This document shows positions 41,235 through 49,873 of a DNA stretch of 64,000 bases, in pieces. The notes under the pieces are model-generated. The model saw nothing but the letters and a program-made list of their open reading frames with translations, was not told where the DNA came from and did no database searches. How positions within the stretch are numbered: the first letter of the stretch is position 1; each line of letters starts with the position of its first letter. Origin of the DNA: an uncultured Lachnospiraceae bacterium (GTDB lineage: Bacteria; Bacillota; Clostridia; Lachnospirales; Lachnospiraceae); assembly GCA_934351835.1 (NCBI GenBank), contig CAKRJP010000005.1, positions 62,001 through 126,000 of the forward strand, written 5' to 3'. Made by a program: the position numbers and the translations under genes.

Positions 41235-41263
41235 TTGACTTTTATTTCCTATCCTCTTAAGAT
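41235..41263 (+). promoter_or_regulatory. Sigma-A-type promoter for the HPr-like gene
   Basis: Plus strand: -35 TTGACT (41235-41240), 17 bases, -10 TAAGAT (41258-41263), 40 bases ahead of the ATG. Confidence 0.55.
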
Positions 41264-41303
41264 GTAAATAAAAGAATAGTAAATAAGCAAGGAGGTTCGT
41301 CCA

Positions 41304-41537
41304 ATGAATACAATTCAGATTTTATTAAATACTATTGACAAAGTTAAATCTTTCAATCGTGATATTTTATTTTTCGATTCCGACATTGATTTAGTACAGG
41401 GAAGATACACGGTTGATGGCAAATCCATCATGGGAATCTTCAGTTTAAACCTGTCCGAACCGATCAAAGTTATTATCTACGAAGAAAATGGTGAATTAGA
41501 CAGCATTATTGAAAAGTTAAAAGCTTACGCTGTATAA
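41304..41537 (+). CDS. HPr-family protein lacking the phospho-His
   Basis: A 77-residue protein on the opposite strand to its neighbours. The fold looks like HPr: the first strand MNTIQILLNTID, then the helix, DLVQGRYTVDGKSIMGIFSLNLSE with the Ser-46 site of HPr (KSIMG-x-xSL), and a C-terminal helix. The GIHARPA loop with active His-15 is absent; the corresponding stretch reads TIDKVKSFNRD. It cannot carry phosphate from PEP to sugars, but Ser phosphorylation by HPr kinase and CcpA binding remain possible, as for Crh. Strong AAGGAGG ribosome site and single-gene transcript. Confidence 0.85.
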   Translation: MNTIQILLNTIDKVKSFNRDILFFDSDIDLVQGRYTVDGKSIMGIFSLNLSEPIKVIIYEENGELDSIIEKLKAYAV

Positions 41538-41560
41538 TTTAAAAATCAAAAAGCATTAAT

Positions 41561-41595
41561 AAAAAGAGGTCAGATTTAAAAGCTGGCCTTTTTTG
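41561..41595 (+). terminator. Terminator after the HPr-like gene
   Basis: Stem AGGTCAG (41567-41573) and CTGGCCT (41583-41589) with flanking A/T pairing, then TTTTTTG. Confidence 0.8.
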
Positions 41596-41611
41596 TTGCA
41601 CCTGAGAATTT

Positions 41612-41639
41612 ATCCCTCTGTTTTCCAGAGGGATTTTTC
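41612..41639. terminator. Second terminator hairpin
   Basis: 9-bp perfect stem ATCCCTCTG (41612-41620) and CAGAGGGAT (41626-41634), then five T on the plus strand. It could back up the first terminator and also help end thiI transcripts coming from the other side. Confidence 0.65.
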
Positions 41640-41652
41640 ACAGGCATTTTCA

Positions 41653-42834
41653 TTACTCTACTTCTATAATCTCAACAGTATCCAATGCTTCTTTCATCAA
41701 GCGTTCAATATCCTCACTTAAATTTTCTTCCGAACGGCGAATCACTTCTACATTCGGCTTTGTCACCGGATGTTTTGCCACGAAAATCGTACAGCAGTCC
41801 TCGTATGGCTGGATAGATGTCTCATAAGTATCAATCTTTTCCGAAATATCTACGATTTCCTGTTTATCAAATCCAATCACCGGACGGTATACCGGCATCG
41901 TACATACATCATTGGTCGCCGCCAGACTCTGCATTGTCTGACTTGCCACCTGCCCAATACTCTCTCCTGTAATTAGCCCAAGGCAGCCGTCTTTCTTTGC
42001 GAAATACTCTGCAATACGCATCATATAACGTCTCATGATGATTGTAAGTTCATCATGTGGACATTTTTCATAAATGTACAACTGAATATCTGTAAAGTTT
42101 ACCACATGAAGTTTGATAGGGCCTGAATATCTTGCAACGATCTTTGCCAGATCAATAACTTTCTGTTTTGCTCTTTCGCTGGTGTATGGTGGCGCATGGA
42201 AATAAGTTGCCTCAATACCGACCCCCCTCTTGGAGATCATATATCCGGCTACCGGGCTGTCGATTCCGCCGGAAAGCAATAACATTGCCTTGCCGTTTGT
42301 TCCTACCGGCATTCCACCTGCTCCCGGAATAATCTGAGAATATACATAAATCTCATTTCTGATTTCAACATTAAGCATGACATCCGGATGATGCACATCT
42401 ACCTTTGTCTCCGGGAATGCATCTAAAATTGCCTCTCCGAGATCACAGTTGATTTCCATTGAAGTTTTTGGATAAGACTTTCTCGCACGTCTTGATTCTA
42501 CTTTAAAAGTCAAATTCTTATCCGGATAAACCTCATCCATATAAGCAACAACATCTTGTTTTAATTTATCAAATCCTGCATCCTCCATGCGGACAACCGG
42601 ACAGATTCCCACTACACCAAACACTCTCTTCAGATGTTCTACGGTATCTTCGTAATCATATTCACCCTCACAGTCCACGTAGATTCTCGCCTGTGACTTG
42701 TGCACCGAAAAGCTGCCGTCTACATCTCTCAATGCATAACGCACCTGTCTTACCAATGCATCCTCAAACAGATATCTATTCTTTCCTTTAATTCCAATCT
42801 CTCCGTATTTTAATAAAAATGTATGAAATCTCAT
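41653..42834 (-). CDS. thiI: tRNA 4-thiouridine synthase ThiI
   Basis: Adenylates and thiolates U8 of tRNA, using sulfur from a cysteine desulfurase. It has 393 residues: a ferredoxin-like N-terminus, a THUMP domain (about 60-165), and an ATP pyrophosphatase domain with LLLSGGIDSPVAGYMI. There is no rhodanese-like C-terminal domain, as in most Firmicutes. The gene directly upstream in transcription is a NifS-type desulfurase, matching the Bacillus NifZ-ThiI pair. Confidence 0.96.
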   Translation of the reverse strand: MRFHTFLLKYGEIGIKGKNRYLFEDALVRQVRYALRDVDGSFSVHKSQARIYVDCEGEYDYEDTVEHLKRVFGVVGICPVVRMEDAGFDKLKQDVVAYMDEVYPDKNLTFKVESRRARKSYPKTSMEINCDLGEAILDAFPETKVDVHHPDVMLNVEIRNEIYVYSQIIPGAGGMPVGTNGKAMLLLSGGIDSPVAGYMISKRGVGIEATYFHAPPYTSERAKQKVIDLAKIVARYSGPIKLHVVNFTDIQLYIYEKCPHDELTIIMRRYMMRIAEYFAKKDGCLGLITGESIGQVASQTMQSLAATNDVCTMPVYRPVIGFDKQEIVDISEKIDTYETSIQPYEDCCTIFVAKHPVTKPNVEVIRRSEENLSEDIERLMKEALDTVEIIEVE

Positions 42835-42867
42835 TCGTTTCTTCTCCCATAAAATTTTTAACTAATG

Positions 42868-44028
42868 CTAATGTCTGGTATATTTTCTAAGCATAGGTAC
42901 TATATTATATAGTGTATTCAGAGTCTCGTCAATCTCCTCCAATGTGGTAAACTCTGACATACTAAAGCGAAGCGTCGCATCCAGATACTCCTGTTTGGCT
43001 CCGATACCTTTTAATACGCCGCTGATCTGCGGATGATTTGAAGCACAGGCAGAACCTGATGATACATAAATACCTTTATCTTCCAGTGCGTGCAAAAGTA
43101 CCTCACTCCGGATTCCCGCAACTCCCACGCTGATAATGTGTGGTGCTGAAGTCTCATCATACAATCCATGGATTGTTGTATCTTCGATTTTACAAATCCC
43201 CTCGATAAAATGATTCTTGAGTTCACGCATCTTCTGCACTTTCTCATCAAGATCCTGGTAAATTGTCTTTGCTGCCAGTCCAAGTCCTGCGATTCCCGGC
43301 ACATTCTCCGTTCCGGAACGGATATTTTTCTGCTGTTCCCCTCCAAACAGGATTGGCTTAATCTTTACATGTTCATTGATGTATAATGCGCCCGTCCCTT
43401 TCGGTCCATGGATCTTATGTCCGCTGATGGAACACATATCAATCTTTAATTTCTTTGGATATATTCTGTATTTTCCAAATCCCTGTACCGCATCCACATG
43501 AAACAGTATATTTTTATTATAGGCCTTTACAATGCTCGCCGCCTCTGCGATTGGCTGCACCGATCCCACTTCGTTATTGACATACATTACAGATACCAGT
43601 ATTGTATCTTCACACAGAGCTTCTTTTAACGCATCCAACTCAATTCTTCCATAGCGGTCTACCGGCAGATACGTCACCCTGAAACCTTCTTCCGACTCAA
43701 GATAACGCATCGCATTGAGGATTGCCGGATGTTCGATTGCAGAAGTGATCAGATGTTTTCCTGCGCGATGATTGGCTCTCGCCGCACCAATCAGGGCCAG
43801 ATTATCACTCTCCGTACCACCGGATGTAAAGAAAATCTCCTTTGGCTGAACTTTCATAAGTTTCGCCAGCGTTTCCTGCGTTTCCTTTATATATTTTTCT
43901 GCCTGCATACCTTTAACATGCATGGAAGACGGATTCCCATAGTCTTCACACATCACTTTTCTGACAAGATCACCTACACTGTCATAAGCTCTCGTAGTGG
44001 CAGAATTATCTAAATATATTTCTTTCAT
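42868..44028 (-). CDS. Cysteine desulfurase (NifS/IscS family), ThiI partner
   Basis: PLP enzyme that moves sulfur from cysteine to an acceptor. It has 386 residues. It starts MKEIYLDNSATTRAYDSV; the PLP Lys is in SISGHKIHGPKGTGALY, and the active-site Cys loop is YVSSGSACASNHPQIS. HVDAVQGFGKY is also typical. It precedes thiI by about 30 bases, so its main job is probably 4-thiouridine formation in tRNA (NifZ type) and not general iron-sulfur cluster assembly; no iscU or sufU gene lies nearby. Confidence 0.93.
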   Translation of the reverse strand: MKEIYLDNSATTRAYDSVGDLVRKVMCEDYGNPSSMHVKGMQAEKYIKETQETLAKLMKVQPKEIFFTSGGTESDNLALIGAARANHRAGKHLITSAIEHPAILNAMRYLESEEGFRVTYLPVDRYGRIELDALKEALCEDTILVSVMYVNNEVGSVQPIAEAASIVKAYNKNILFHVDAVQGFGKYRIYPKKLKIDMCSISGHKIHGPKGTGALYINEHVKIKPILFGGEQQKNIRSGTENVPGIAGLGLAAKTIYQDLDEKVQKMRELKNHFIEGICKIEDTTIHGLYDETSAPHIISVGVAGIRSEVLLHALEDKGIYVSSGSACASNHPQISGVLKGIGAKQEYLDATLRFSMSEFTTLEEIDETLNTLYNIVPMLRKYTRH

Positions 44029-44070
44029 GAATCTATTTCTCCCATTCCATTCTTATTATTAGATTATGTC

Positions 44071-44808
44071 TTAATCTTCAATCTGGAACATCAGTACCGA
44101 TAAAGTTGTAAGACCTGCGGTTTCTGTTCTCAAGATCCGTTTCCCCAGGGTGATTGCTTTTGCTCCCATCTCTATAGCATTTTCTACTTCTTCCCGTTCA
44201 AATCCACCCTCCGGTCCTATAAACACTCCAATAGAGTCTCCTTTTTTAATAGATGCAAGAATCTGCTTTGTCTCTTGCATCCCCTCTGCCAGTTCGTACG
44301 GAATCAATACTACATCCAATGACTTCGCATACTCCAATGCTTCTCTGTAGTTCATCACCTCGTGGACTTCCGGGATATAGCCGCGTCCCGCCTGCTTCGC
44401 TGCACTCTCTGCAATCTGCTGCCATCTGGTAACTTTCTTCGCCGCTTTCTTCTCATCCAGCTTCACAACCGCACGTTTCGTCGCCACAGGGATCACCTGA
44501 TATGCGCCAAGTTCTACGGCTTTCTGAACAATCAGTTCCATCTTGTCCTGTTTTGGAAGTCCCTGAAACAAATAAATCTTCGACGACAATTCCGAATCTG
44601 TCGTCTTAGATTCTATTACATCCAGAACCACCTGATCATTTTCAATTTTTTGGATCTTACACCGATAACATTGATTGTCCCCGTCATTTACTGTAACTTC
44701 CTCACCAACACGCATACGAAGCACATTTTTAATATGATTCACATCCGAACCCTCAATATATATATTATCATCCTGCACCTGTTCAGGCGTTACAAAAAAA
44801 TGCTGCAT
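44071..44808 (-). CDS. rsmE: 16S rRNA (uracil-1498-N3)-methyltransferase
   Basis: SPOUT methyltransferase acting on 16S rRNA U1498, 245 residues. An N-terminal PUA-like domain starts MQHFFVTPEQVQDDNIYIEG, followed by LFQGLPKQDKMELIVQKAVELG; the SAM knot has GVFIGPEGGFEREEVENA and ITLGKRILRTETAGL. It follows prmA by nine bases, the usual prmA-rsmE pair. Confidence 0.96.
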   Translation of the reverse strand: MQHFFVTPEQVQDDNIYIEGSDVNHIKNVLRMRVGEEVTVNDGDNQCYRCKIQKIENDQVVLDVIESKTTDSELSSKIYLFQGLPKQDKMELIVQKAVELGAYQVIPVATKRAVVKLDEKKAAKKVTRWQQIAESAAKQAGRGYIPEVHEVMNYREALEYAKSLDVVLIPYELAEGMQETKQILASIKKGDSIGVFIGPEGGFEREEVENAIEMGAKAITLGKRILRTETAGLTTLSVLMFQIED

Positions 44809-44817
44809 AAAACACTC

Positions 44818-45771
44818 CTAGTTCTTTCTTGCTGTCACAGATACCCATTCTCCCTGATGATGTACTTCTAACACTTCCATTCCGGCCGCTTTAACAGCAT
44901 CCACAACGGTCTGTTCTTTTTCTTCGATAATACCACTGGTAATATATATTCCACCAGTCTTTAAATGATTCAAAATCACCGGTGTTAACGGCACTAATAC
45001 ATCTGCCAGAATATTAGCCGCTACAATATCATATTTATCGTAACCAACTTTGTCCTGTACCGCTTTATCATCAATGATGTTTCCAATCATCACTTCGTAC
45101 TGATCCTTTGAAATACCATTAACTTCCATATTCTCATGAGTTGCATCAATCGCACATGGATCAAGATCTGTTCCAACCGAATGATGTGCACCGAATTTTA
45201 ATGCTAACATTCCAAGGATTCCACTTCCGCATCCCACATCCAGGATTTCTGTATCCTTTGTCACATATTTTTTCAACTGGCGGATACAAAGCTGTGTCGT
45301 CTCATGCATACCGGTTCCAAATGCAGTACCCGGATCAATATGGATGACCAGTTTGTCGCTGTCTTTCGCCTCTACTTTCTCCCAGGATGGTATCACAAGG
45401 ATATCATCAATATAAAACTGATGGAAATATTTTTTCCAGTTGTTCACCCAGTCAAGATCTTCCGTCTCCGACTCTTCAATCGTGCATGCTCCTACGTCTA
45501 CATAGTCACGCATACTCTCAAGCTCCTGGCGCACCTGCATTAGGATTGCACCGGCATCTTCCTCCGGGTCTAAATAGAATGTCAGATATGCCACACCGTC
45601 ATCCTCCGGAATATCCGGTAAAATATCTACAAACATCTGCTCTTTATCAGATTCTGTAAGCGGTACTTTATCCTCAATCTGTACCCCTTCAATACCAAGG
45701 TCCGCCAGCATGCTGCTGACAATATCTTCTGCCTCTGTTGTTGTTGTCAGGCGAAATTGATTCCACTTCAT
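44818..45771 (-). CDS. prmA: Ribosomal protein L11 methyltransferase
   Basis: SAM enzyme that trimethylates ribosomal protein L11, 317 residues. The N-terminal domain recognises L11; the catalytic part has TKDTEILDVGCGSGILGM, GTDLDPCAIDATHENM and DIVAANILADVL. The ATG at 45771 is chosen as AAGGAG is seven bases ahead; another ATG two codons earlier is too near it. First gene of the prmA-rsmE unit. Confidence 0.95.
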   Translation of the reverse strand: MKWNQFRLTTTTEAEDIVSSMLADLGIEGVQIEDKVPLTESDKEQMFVDILPDIPEDDGVAYLTFYLDPEEDAGAILMQVRQELESMRDYVDVGACTIEESETEDLDWVNNWKKYFHQFYIDDILVIPSWEKVEAKDSDKLVIHIDPGTAFGTGMHETTQLCIRQLKKYVTKDTEILDVGCGSGILGMLALKFGAHHSVGTDLDPCAIDATHENMEVNGISKDQYEVMIGNIIDDKAVQDKVGYDKYDIVAANILADVLVPLTPVILNHLKTGGIYITSGIIEEKEQTVVDAVKAAGMEVLEVHHQGEWVSVTARKN

Positions 45772-45963
45772 ATTCATTCTCCTTATCGTATTCTTATCTC
45801 TATCTTTTGATTATTTATCTCATGAATCATATTTATCCATTCTAATCCACTGTTTATTCTAACATAGACATTTTTGAGATTCAAGCAAATGCATATAGTT
45901 CTCATACATTCTCTACACTTCACATATACATATAAAAATACCATAAAGGCATCGTCATTTTCT

Positions 45964-46794
45964 ATGAAATATTCCAGATTTCCAACACCTTACTTATGGG
46001 TTCTCCTTCTATTTTTTGCTGCCTATATCGGCGGTTACAGTATTTCCAGATTCTTCCCTGTATACACTCCTGTCTCTAATACACCAAACACCAAAAGCTT
46101 GCTTACCTTCTCCGAAAACTGGGGATTAAGCTTCCCTTCCACAGGAGAACGTCCTGTCGGCAACGCCTCAATCACTGAACTCCAAAAATACAACGCCTAC
46201 TATGCGCAGGACACCGACAAAAAAATAATCTATCTGACATTCGACTGCGGTTACGAAAACGGGAACACCAAAGCCATCTTAAAAGCCTTGAAAAAGCATC
46301 ATGCTCCGGCCACTTTTTTTGTCGTTGGCACTTTAATCCAATCCAACCCGGAATTAATCAAAGAAATCCATAATAATGGTTTCACCATCGGCAACCACAC
46401 CTGGCATCATCCGGACATGTCCCAGATGTCCACCACCACATCTTTCCGCAAAGAATTAGAAGATGTGGAAAATATCTACCGTGAAGTCACCGGAGATCCG
46501 ATGATAAAATTCTACCGCCCGCCCCGCGGTATCTACAGCACTGAAAATCTACAGATGGCAAAAGATTCTGGATACCATACCTTTTTCTGGAGTCTTGCAT
46601 ATGTGGACTGGTATCAAGATAAACAGCCCACAAAAGAAGAAGCTTTTGAAAAACTACTGACCAGGATTCATCCCGGTGCTATTGTTTTATTACACAGCAC
46701 CTCTTCTACCAATGCTTCTATTATGGATGAACTTTTGACTAAATGGGAAGAAATGGGGTATAAATTCAAGGACTTAAATAATCTGATACATTAA
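45964..46794 (+). CDS. pdaA: Delta-lactam-biosynthetic polysaccharide deacetylase PdaA-like
   Basis: Deacetylates muramic acid as the first step of muramic-delta-lactam formation in the spore cortex; the enzyme works outside the membrane. It has 276 residues from the chosen ATG, with a membrane anchor at about residues 11-28. The NodB-like domain holds the metal and catalytic residues YLTFDCGYENGNTKAIL, TIGNHTWHHPDMS, FYRPPRGIYS and HPGAIVLLHS; PdaA has TFDNGYENG at the first site. The start is uncertain: earlier in-frame TTG/ATG codons (45874, 45889) exist and no strong ribosome site is seen. Confidence 0.85.
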   Translation: MKYSRFPTPYLWVLLLFFAAYIGGYSISRFFPVYTPVSNTPNTKSLLTFSENWGLSFPSTGERPVGNASITELQKYNAYYAQDTDKKIIYLTFDCGYENGNTKAILKALKKHHAPATFFVVGTLIQSNPELIKEIHNNGFTIGNHTWHHPDMSQMSTTTSFRKELEDVENIYREVTGDPMIKFYRPPRGIYSTENLQMAKDSGYHTFFWSLAYVDWYQDKQPTKEEAFEKLLTRIHPGAIVLLHSTSSTNASIMDELLTKWEEMGYKFKDLNNLIH

Positions 46795-46852
46795 AAATGT
46801 ATCTTCAGAATTTCGGTTCAAACTCAGACTTTAGTTCACCCTATACACAAAA

Positions 46853-46879
46853 GGGAGAATACATAAACTGTATTCTCCC
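46853..46879. terminator. Bidirectional terminator
   Basis: 10-bp perfect stem GGGAGAATAC (46853-46862) and GTATTCTCCC (46870-46879), between converging pdaA and the cohesin-like gene; CTTTTG follows on the minus strand. Confidence 0.8.
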
Positions 46880-46891
46880 GAGTTTATAAAT

Positions 46892-48433
46892 TTAATCCAA
46901 ATCAACAAAATCAATTTTGAATGTATCGTCCTCTTCCATGTGGCTACGCCGCTTCCTTGGCTGCTCACTTAAAAGTTCATCCAAATCATCGATCATATCA
47001 TCTTCTTCGTACTCATCTTCATCATAATCGTACTCATCTTCGTAATCATAATCGTCTTCAAAACTATCGATATCTTCAAAATCATCTTCATCATAATCGT
47101 CTTCGTAGTCTAATTCACCATAATCATCATAGTCTTCCTCAAAGTCAAACTGTGCTGTCTTCTGTGGCTTTCTGACTGCAGGACCATTTTTCTGGATTTT
47201 TGGATTTTTCTTGTTGTTCTTTGCGTTCTTCTTTTTCTTCGGTGCAAGGAGCTCTTCATCTTCCTCATCTTCAAGATCAATACCATATTCATCGTAAAGA
47301 TCATCCAATTCCAAATCTCTGTTGCGAAGTTTAATGCGAACCACAATCAGTCTGATGATCAAAAGAAGTAAAACCACCCCGACAATCACAATAAATGCAC
47401 TGAAGTAGTGATCTATCAAATTTCTCAGCTTGCCGAAAATCCCCTTTGCTTTTGATGCTTTAGAATCAGCAGATGTTGTATTGTCTGACTCTGCCGGCAT
47501 CTCATAACGCTGATATGTTCCTTCTTTGGAATCGTAACGGTAAAATCCTTTTTCTCCATCCGGTCCGATCGCATATAATATATAGTAATCGGCTTCTTTC
47601 GGATTCTGCCAGATAGAAAACTCTTTATCGTTTAATGTTAGGGTCGTTGTCTCATATGCACCAGGCACAGACACCCCTTCCGTCTCGTTTAATACCATAA
47701 TTGACGAATCATCAGAGATTTTTACCTGCTCATACATAGTAAATTTAGCTTTACTGCTGTCATAATAATAAAAGTCTCCCAGTCCGTCGGAATCTAACAG
47801 ATATGCCAGATAAATACTTTCAGAGTCATTTGTCACCATCGTACGGTCTGATCCTTCGTATTTAACTGTTGTCTTCTTAAACCCTTCCGGAATATCCTGG
47901 TCTGCAAAATTGCTGGATAATTCATAACTTTTTCCATCAATTTCAATCTTTACTCCATCTCCTGAAGCTTCCGTCTTTTCTTCAGACTTTATCTTTGAAG
48001 GATCTCCCTCTGCAATTGTTACAGTTGAGTTTCCTTCCTCTAATGCAACTTCTGTTCCATCACTGGCAGTTACACTTGAAGATGCCACAGAAACACTCGC
48101 ACTTCCCTCTTTCAATGCCTGAAATGTCATTGTAAATGAAGCCTCTGTAGATCCGCCTTCACCAGTATATGTTAAAGTCCCATCCTGGCTTTTTGTCACT
48201 CCGTCGCCTGATTCAAATCTAAGGGAATCACTGTCATAGCTTAATGTCAGGTTGATACCAGAAATTGTATCTGATGCACTGATTGCGCACTTAATCTCAA
48301 CAGTATCTCCTACCGCCGTCTCAGGATCTGAGAACATAATGCTTCCTTCCGCTGCATATGTATTTACTGCCATACCAGACAACAGCAGACAACAACATAT
48401 GATTGATATTATCAATTTCTTCAGTTTATTCAT
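46892..48433 (-). CDS. Cohesin-like membrane protein with long acidic cytoplasmic tail
   Basis: A 513-residue envelope protein. A signal peptide (residues 1-27, ending NTYAAE) leads to a cohesin-like domain (about 28-140: FSDPETAVGDTVEIKCAIS, ISGINLTLSYDSDSLRF), then a second unclassified outer domain, a membrane helix at about 340-363 and a cytoplasmic part. The latter begins with basic stretches (KKKKNAKNNKKN) and ends in a very long Asp/Glu/Tyr-rich run (residues ~430-490). No dockerin protein or LPXTG motif is seen. It follows an LCP gene by 15 bases. Function unknown; a role in wall assembly is inferred from context only. Confidence 0.75.
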   Translation of the reverse strand: MNKLKKLIISIICCCLLLSGMAVNTYAAEGSIMFSDPETAVGDTVEIKCAISASDTISGINLTLSYDSDSLRFESGDGVTKSQDGTLTYTGEGGSTEASFTMTFQALKEGSASVSVASSSVTASDGTEVALEEGNSTVTIAEGDPSKIKSEEKTEASGDGVKIEIDGKSYELSSNFADQDIPEGFKKTTVKYEGSDRTMVTNDSESIYLAYLLDSDGLGDFYYYDSSKAKFTMYEQVKISDDSSIMVLNETEGVSVPGAYETTTLTLNDKEFSIWQNPKEADYYILYAIGPDGEKGFYRYDSKEGTYQRYEMPAESDNTTSADSKASKAKGIFGKLRNLIDHYFSAFIVIVGVVLLLLIIRLIVVRIKLRNRDLELDDLYDEYGIDLEDEEDEELLAPKKKKNAKNNKKNPKIQKNGPAVRKPQKTAQFDFEEDYDDYGELDYEDDYDEDDFEDIDSFEDDYDYEDEYDYDEDEYEEDDMIDDLDELLSEQPRKRRSHMEEDDTFKIDFVDLD

Positions 48434-48448
48434 AATCCACCTCTTCTA

Positions 48449-49798
48449 TTAGTATTCACTGCCGCCACTTCCGTCATCGTATCCAGTATCTCCGCCGGTC
48501 GTACCGCCACCGGTTCCATCATCATATCCGGTATTCCCACCGGTATTCGTATCCGGAGTATATGTATTATCATAACCGGTATTCGTATCCGGAGTATATG
48601 TATTGTCATAACCGGTATTACTATCCTGACTATAATCAGTACCAGAATCAATGTAATATGAATTACTTGTTCCTGCATCATATCCCGCATCTGTCTCATC
48701 ACTGGAGCTTTCTCCATAGTTCAATGCCGATTTTGAATCAATCTCTGCACTAATTGTATTTACTACCGATGATGGAGTATAGGACACATCTTTTCCATAC
48801 AGGAACTGATGCAGCTGTAAAACATTATTCGCAAGATCTACCGGAATTACAGAGCTACCAATATCTCCCAATGTATCTGTTGTCAGATCATAAGGGAATC
48901 CTGTTGTCTCACCTATCTTATAGCTCATAAAATCTTTTGCATAACTTAGCATCTCAGCCAATGTAAAGTTCGTACTCACCTCATCAAATACATCATTGAT
49001 AATCTTATTAATCGTCTTAAGATTAGCACTCTGTGCTTTCTTTGCAATCTGTTCCAATACAGTTCTCTGTCTTTCAGATCTCTTATAGTCATCTCCCTGT
49101 GTGTAACGAATTCTACAGTAAGAAGTTGCCTGAACTCCATTTAGAGTCTGCTTCCCGGCATGATCTAATTCTTCCAGTTTGTGTCCGGTAACTTTGGATG
49201 TCTCATTACAATAACCGTTTGTCCAGTAAACTTCTTCTTCCGTCAGATCCAGTTCAATACCACCAAGATCATCGATCACATCTACCAATGCATTGAAATC
49301 CACGGTTACATAATGTGAAATATCCATATCTAAATTCTTATTCAGCATTGCAATCGCTCCTTCGGCTCCGCCAAAAGCATAGGCTGCATTTGCTTTATTA
49401 TAAGTACCATCAGATAACTGTAGTAATGTATCTCTATATACAGAGCAGAGTTTCACTTCTCCAGTTGCCTGATTAAGACTTGCGATCATGATAGTATCAC
49501 TTCTCGATCCACTCTCCAAATCTCCATCTCGTGAATCCACTCCAAATAATGCCACATTCAGATAGCCTTCTTTTCTTTCCACTTCACTATTAATCTCTAA
49601 TGCGCTGGTATCCAGTTTCTCTGTGTCAAGACGATCCATCTTTCCGCTCAAGTAAACAGCTCCTGCTACTACTCCAACAACCAGAACAGTTAACAACGTT
49701 CCACCCAATACAGCACCTATCTTCTTACCCAAAGACCAGGTAGCAAAACCTCTCTTTTTTCTTCTTCCTCTATGTACACGTTTTCTTTTTTTCGCCAT
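48449..49798 (-). CDS. LytR-CpsA-Psr (LCP) family glycopolymer transferase, copy 1
   Basis: LCP enzymes attach teichoic-acid- or polysaccharide-type chains from undecaprenyl carriers to peptidoglycan, outside the membrane. It has 449 residues from ATG 49798, chosen for AAAGGA seven bases ahead. A basic N-terminus precedes a membrane helix at ~27-48. The LCP core has NVALFGVDSRDGDLESGSR, SVYRDTLLQLSDG and CRIRYTQGDDYKRSERQR, with the conserved Arg and Asp residues. The C-terminal ~75 residues are Tyr/Asp/Thr/Gly repeats, partly coded by a 36-bp tandem repeat. Confidence 0.92.
   Translation of the reverse strand: MAKKRKRVHRGRRKKRGFATWSLGKKIGAVLGGTLLTVLVVGVVAGAVYLSGKMDRLDTEKLDTSALEINSEVERKEGYLNVALFGVDSRDGDLESGSRSDTIMIASLNQATGEVKLCSVYRDTLLQLSDGTYNKANAAYAFGGAEGAIAMLNKNLDMDISHYVTVDFNALVDVIDDLGGIELDLTEEEVYWTNGYCNETSKVTGHKLEELDHAGKQTLNGVQATSYCRIRYTQGDDYKRSERQRTVLEQIAKKAQSANLKTINKIINDVFDEVSTNFTLAEMLSYAKDFMSYKIGETTGFPYDLTTDTLGDIGSSVIPVDLANNVLQLHQFLYGKDVSYTPSSVVNTISAEIDSKSALNYGESSSDETDAGYDAGTSNSYYIDSGTDYSQDSNTGYDNTYTPDTNTGYDNTYTPDTNTGGNTGYDDGTGGGTTGGDTGYDDGSGGSEY
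48540..48611. repeat. 36-bp tandem repeat in the LCP copy 1 tail
   Basis: Two head-to-tail copies, 48540-48575 and 48576-48611, differing at one base. Each encodes a 12-residue unit of the form TGYDNTYTPDTN, in the surface-exposed tail. Confidence 0.9.
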
Positions 49799-49873
49799 TG
49801 GTATTTCCTTTCCTGATATAAGATTCCAAACCATTCTTAATCATATCTTATTTTCCGTCAAAAAACAACATCT

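Noticed and set aside
45889..45963. Sporulation promoter (CATACATT at 45903-45910) for pdaA
   Set aside because: The -10 fits SigE but no -35 of SigE, SigK or SigG lies at the right distance, so it was not annotated.
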